Origin: Herbidospora yilanensis
Lineage (GTDB): Bacteria > Actinomycetota > Actinomycetes > Streptosporangiales > Streptosporangiaceae
Direction of reading: 5' to 3'
Assembly (NCBI RefSeq): GCF_001570565.1
Contig: NZ_BBXE01000014.1
Span: 310,001 to 374,000 of the forward strand
Length of the DNA stretch: 64,000 nt
Shown one piece after another: positions 63,744 to 64,000 of this stretch (positions within the stretch are counted from its first letter, which is position 1; the number at the start of each line of letters is the position of its first letter). Made by a program: the position numbers and the translations under genes. The notes beneath the pieces are model-generated. The model was given only the letters and a program-made list of their open reading frames with translations, was not told the DNA's origin and made no database searches.

Positions 63744-64000
63744 TCACCGCCCGGCCAGCTCGGCCAGGTCCCCGGCCAGCTCGTTGGGGGAGGGCATGTC
63801 CAGCATCTCCTGGCGGAGCCGGGCCGCCGCGACGCCGAAGGCCGGCTCGCGCAGCAGCCGCAGCAACCGGTCGCGGATGGTCGGGCCGCTGACCTGGGCG
63901 GCCAGGAGCGCCAGCCCGGCGCCCTGCGCGGCGATCCGCCTGGCCAGCGCCGGGCCGTCCCCGTCGAACGGCATCGCGAGCTGGGGCACCCCCTGGAGCG
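63744..64000 (-). CDS. GT1 glycosyltransferase, copy 4, C-terminal part cut by the window edge
   Basis: Visible are the last 85 codons: LQGVPQLAMPFDGDGPALAR and IAAQGAGLALLAAQVSGPTI to stop at 63744. They align with the same parts of copies 1-3 (PFDGDGP against PWDFDGP). The start and acceptor domain lie beyond 64000. Stop overlaps copy 3's possible GTG. Confidence 0.85.
   Translation of the reverse strand, partial: LQGVPQLAMPFDGDGPALARRIAAQGAGLALLAAQVSGPTIRDRLLRLLREPAFGVAAARLRQEMLDMPSPNELAGDLAELAGR

Overview
The window is chromosomal DNA of a high-GC, filamentous-type actinomycete. Signs are very high GC at third codon positions, frequent GTG/TTG starts behind GGAGG-type sites, GlnII-type glutamine synthetase, MmyB-like XRE regulators, a stand-alone LigD polymerase, a RepSA-type integrative element and a natural-product locus. 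A Streptosporangiales member fits, but the genus is an inference.

Layout. 1-2390: PolX-type polymerase (cut by the window edge), a PaaK-like ligase and a cold-shock-like protein. 2398-14237: a mosaic of aldo/keto reductase (AKR) debris and mobile DNA. One AKR gene is split: its 5' half is at 13671-14237 and its 3' half at 3831-4246. Removing 9,432 bp between two copies of the 8-bp core GTTGTAGT restores one frame of 324 codons plus stop. The inserted element carries a large serine integrase beside its left end, a small protein plus RepSA-like initiator, an XRE-TPR regulator with a clear dyad in its promoter, two small co-transcribed proteins, a complete AKR as cargo, and an AT-rich 459-aa orphan. 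No TraB/FtsK transfer protein is present, so it looks like a replicating but non-self-conjugative relative of the actinobacterial ICEs. Next to it, a DUF433/PIN-like toxin-antitoxin pair lies between two AKR 3' ends that share a perfect 60-bp repeat.

14238-32946: a gene-poor stretch, then secreted proteins (a 630-aa modular protein, a ricin-lectin-like protein, a beta-helix protein, a GH30 glycosidase with CBM13 under a LacI regulator, an M6 metalloprotease). Between them are regulator/enzyme pairs (SDR plus XRE, MFS plus XRE), a GNAT protein, a three-gene HigB/HigA-like operon and a truncated aminoglycoside phosphotransferase.

32989-44705: housekeeping and metabolic genes: CbiX-like chelatase, ribokinase-like kinase, LigD polymerase domain, a coupled GMC (cholesterol-oxidase-like) oxidoreductase and alpha/beta hydrolase, a 923-aa LAL regulator, glnII and a two-domain VOC protein. 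44725-53711: an APC-type permease, a 28-aa membrane peptide and kdpFABCD, all overlapping. The expected kdpE is absent; kdpD instead runs 56 bp into a convergent NADAR gene.

54440-64000: the edge of a glycosylated natural-product cluster. Rightward genes are rfbA, a compact adenylate-forming enzyme, an MIO-dependent aromatic amino-acid lyase/mutase, a methyltransferase and a sugar O-methyltransferase. Across a strong bidirectional terminator, four tandem GT1 glycosyltransferases run leftward, the last cut by the window edge. The gene set suggests a cinnamoyl/coumaroyl- or beta-aryl-amino-acid-primed product decorated with deoxysugars; the core synthase must lie outside the window.
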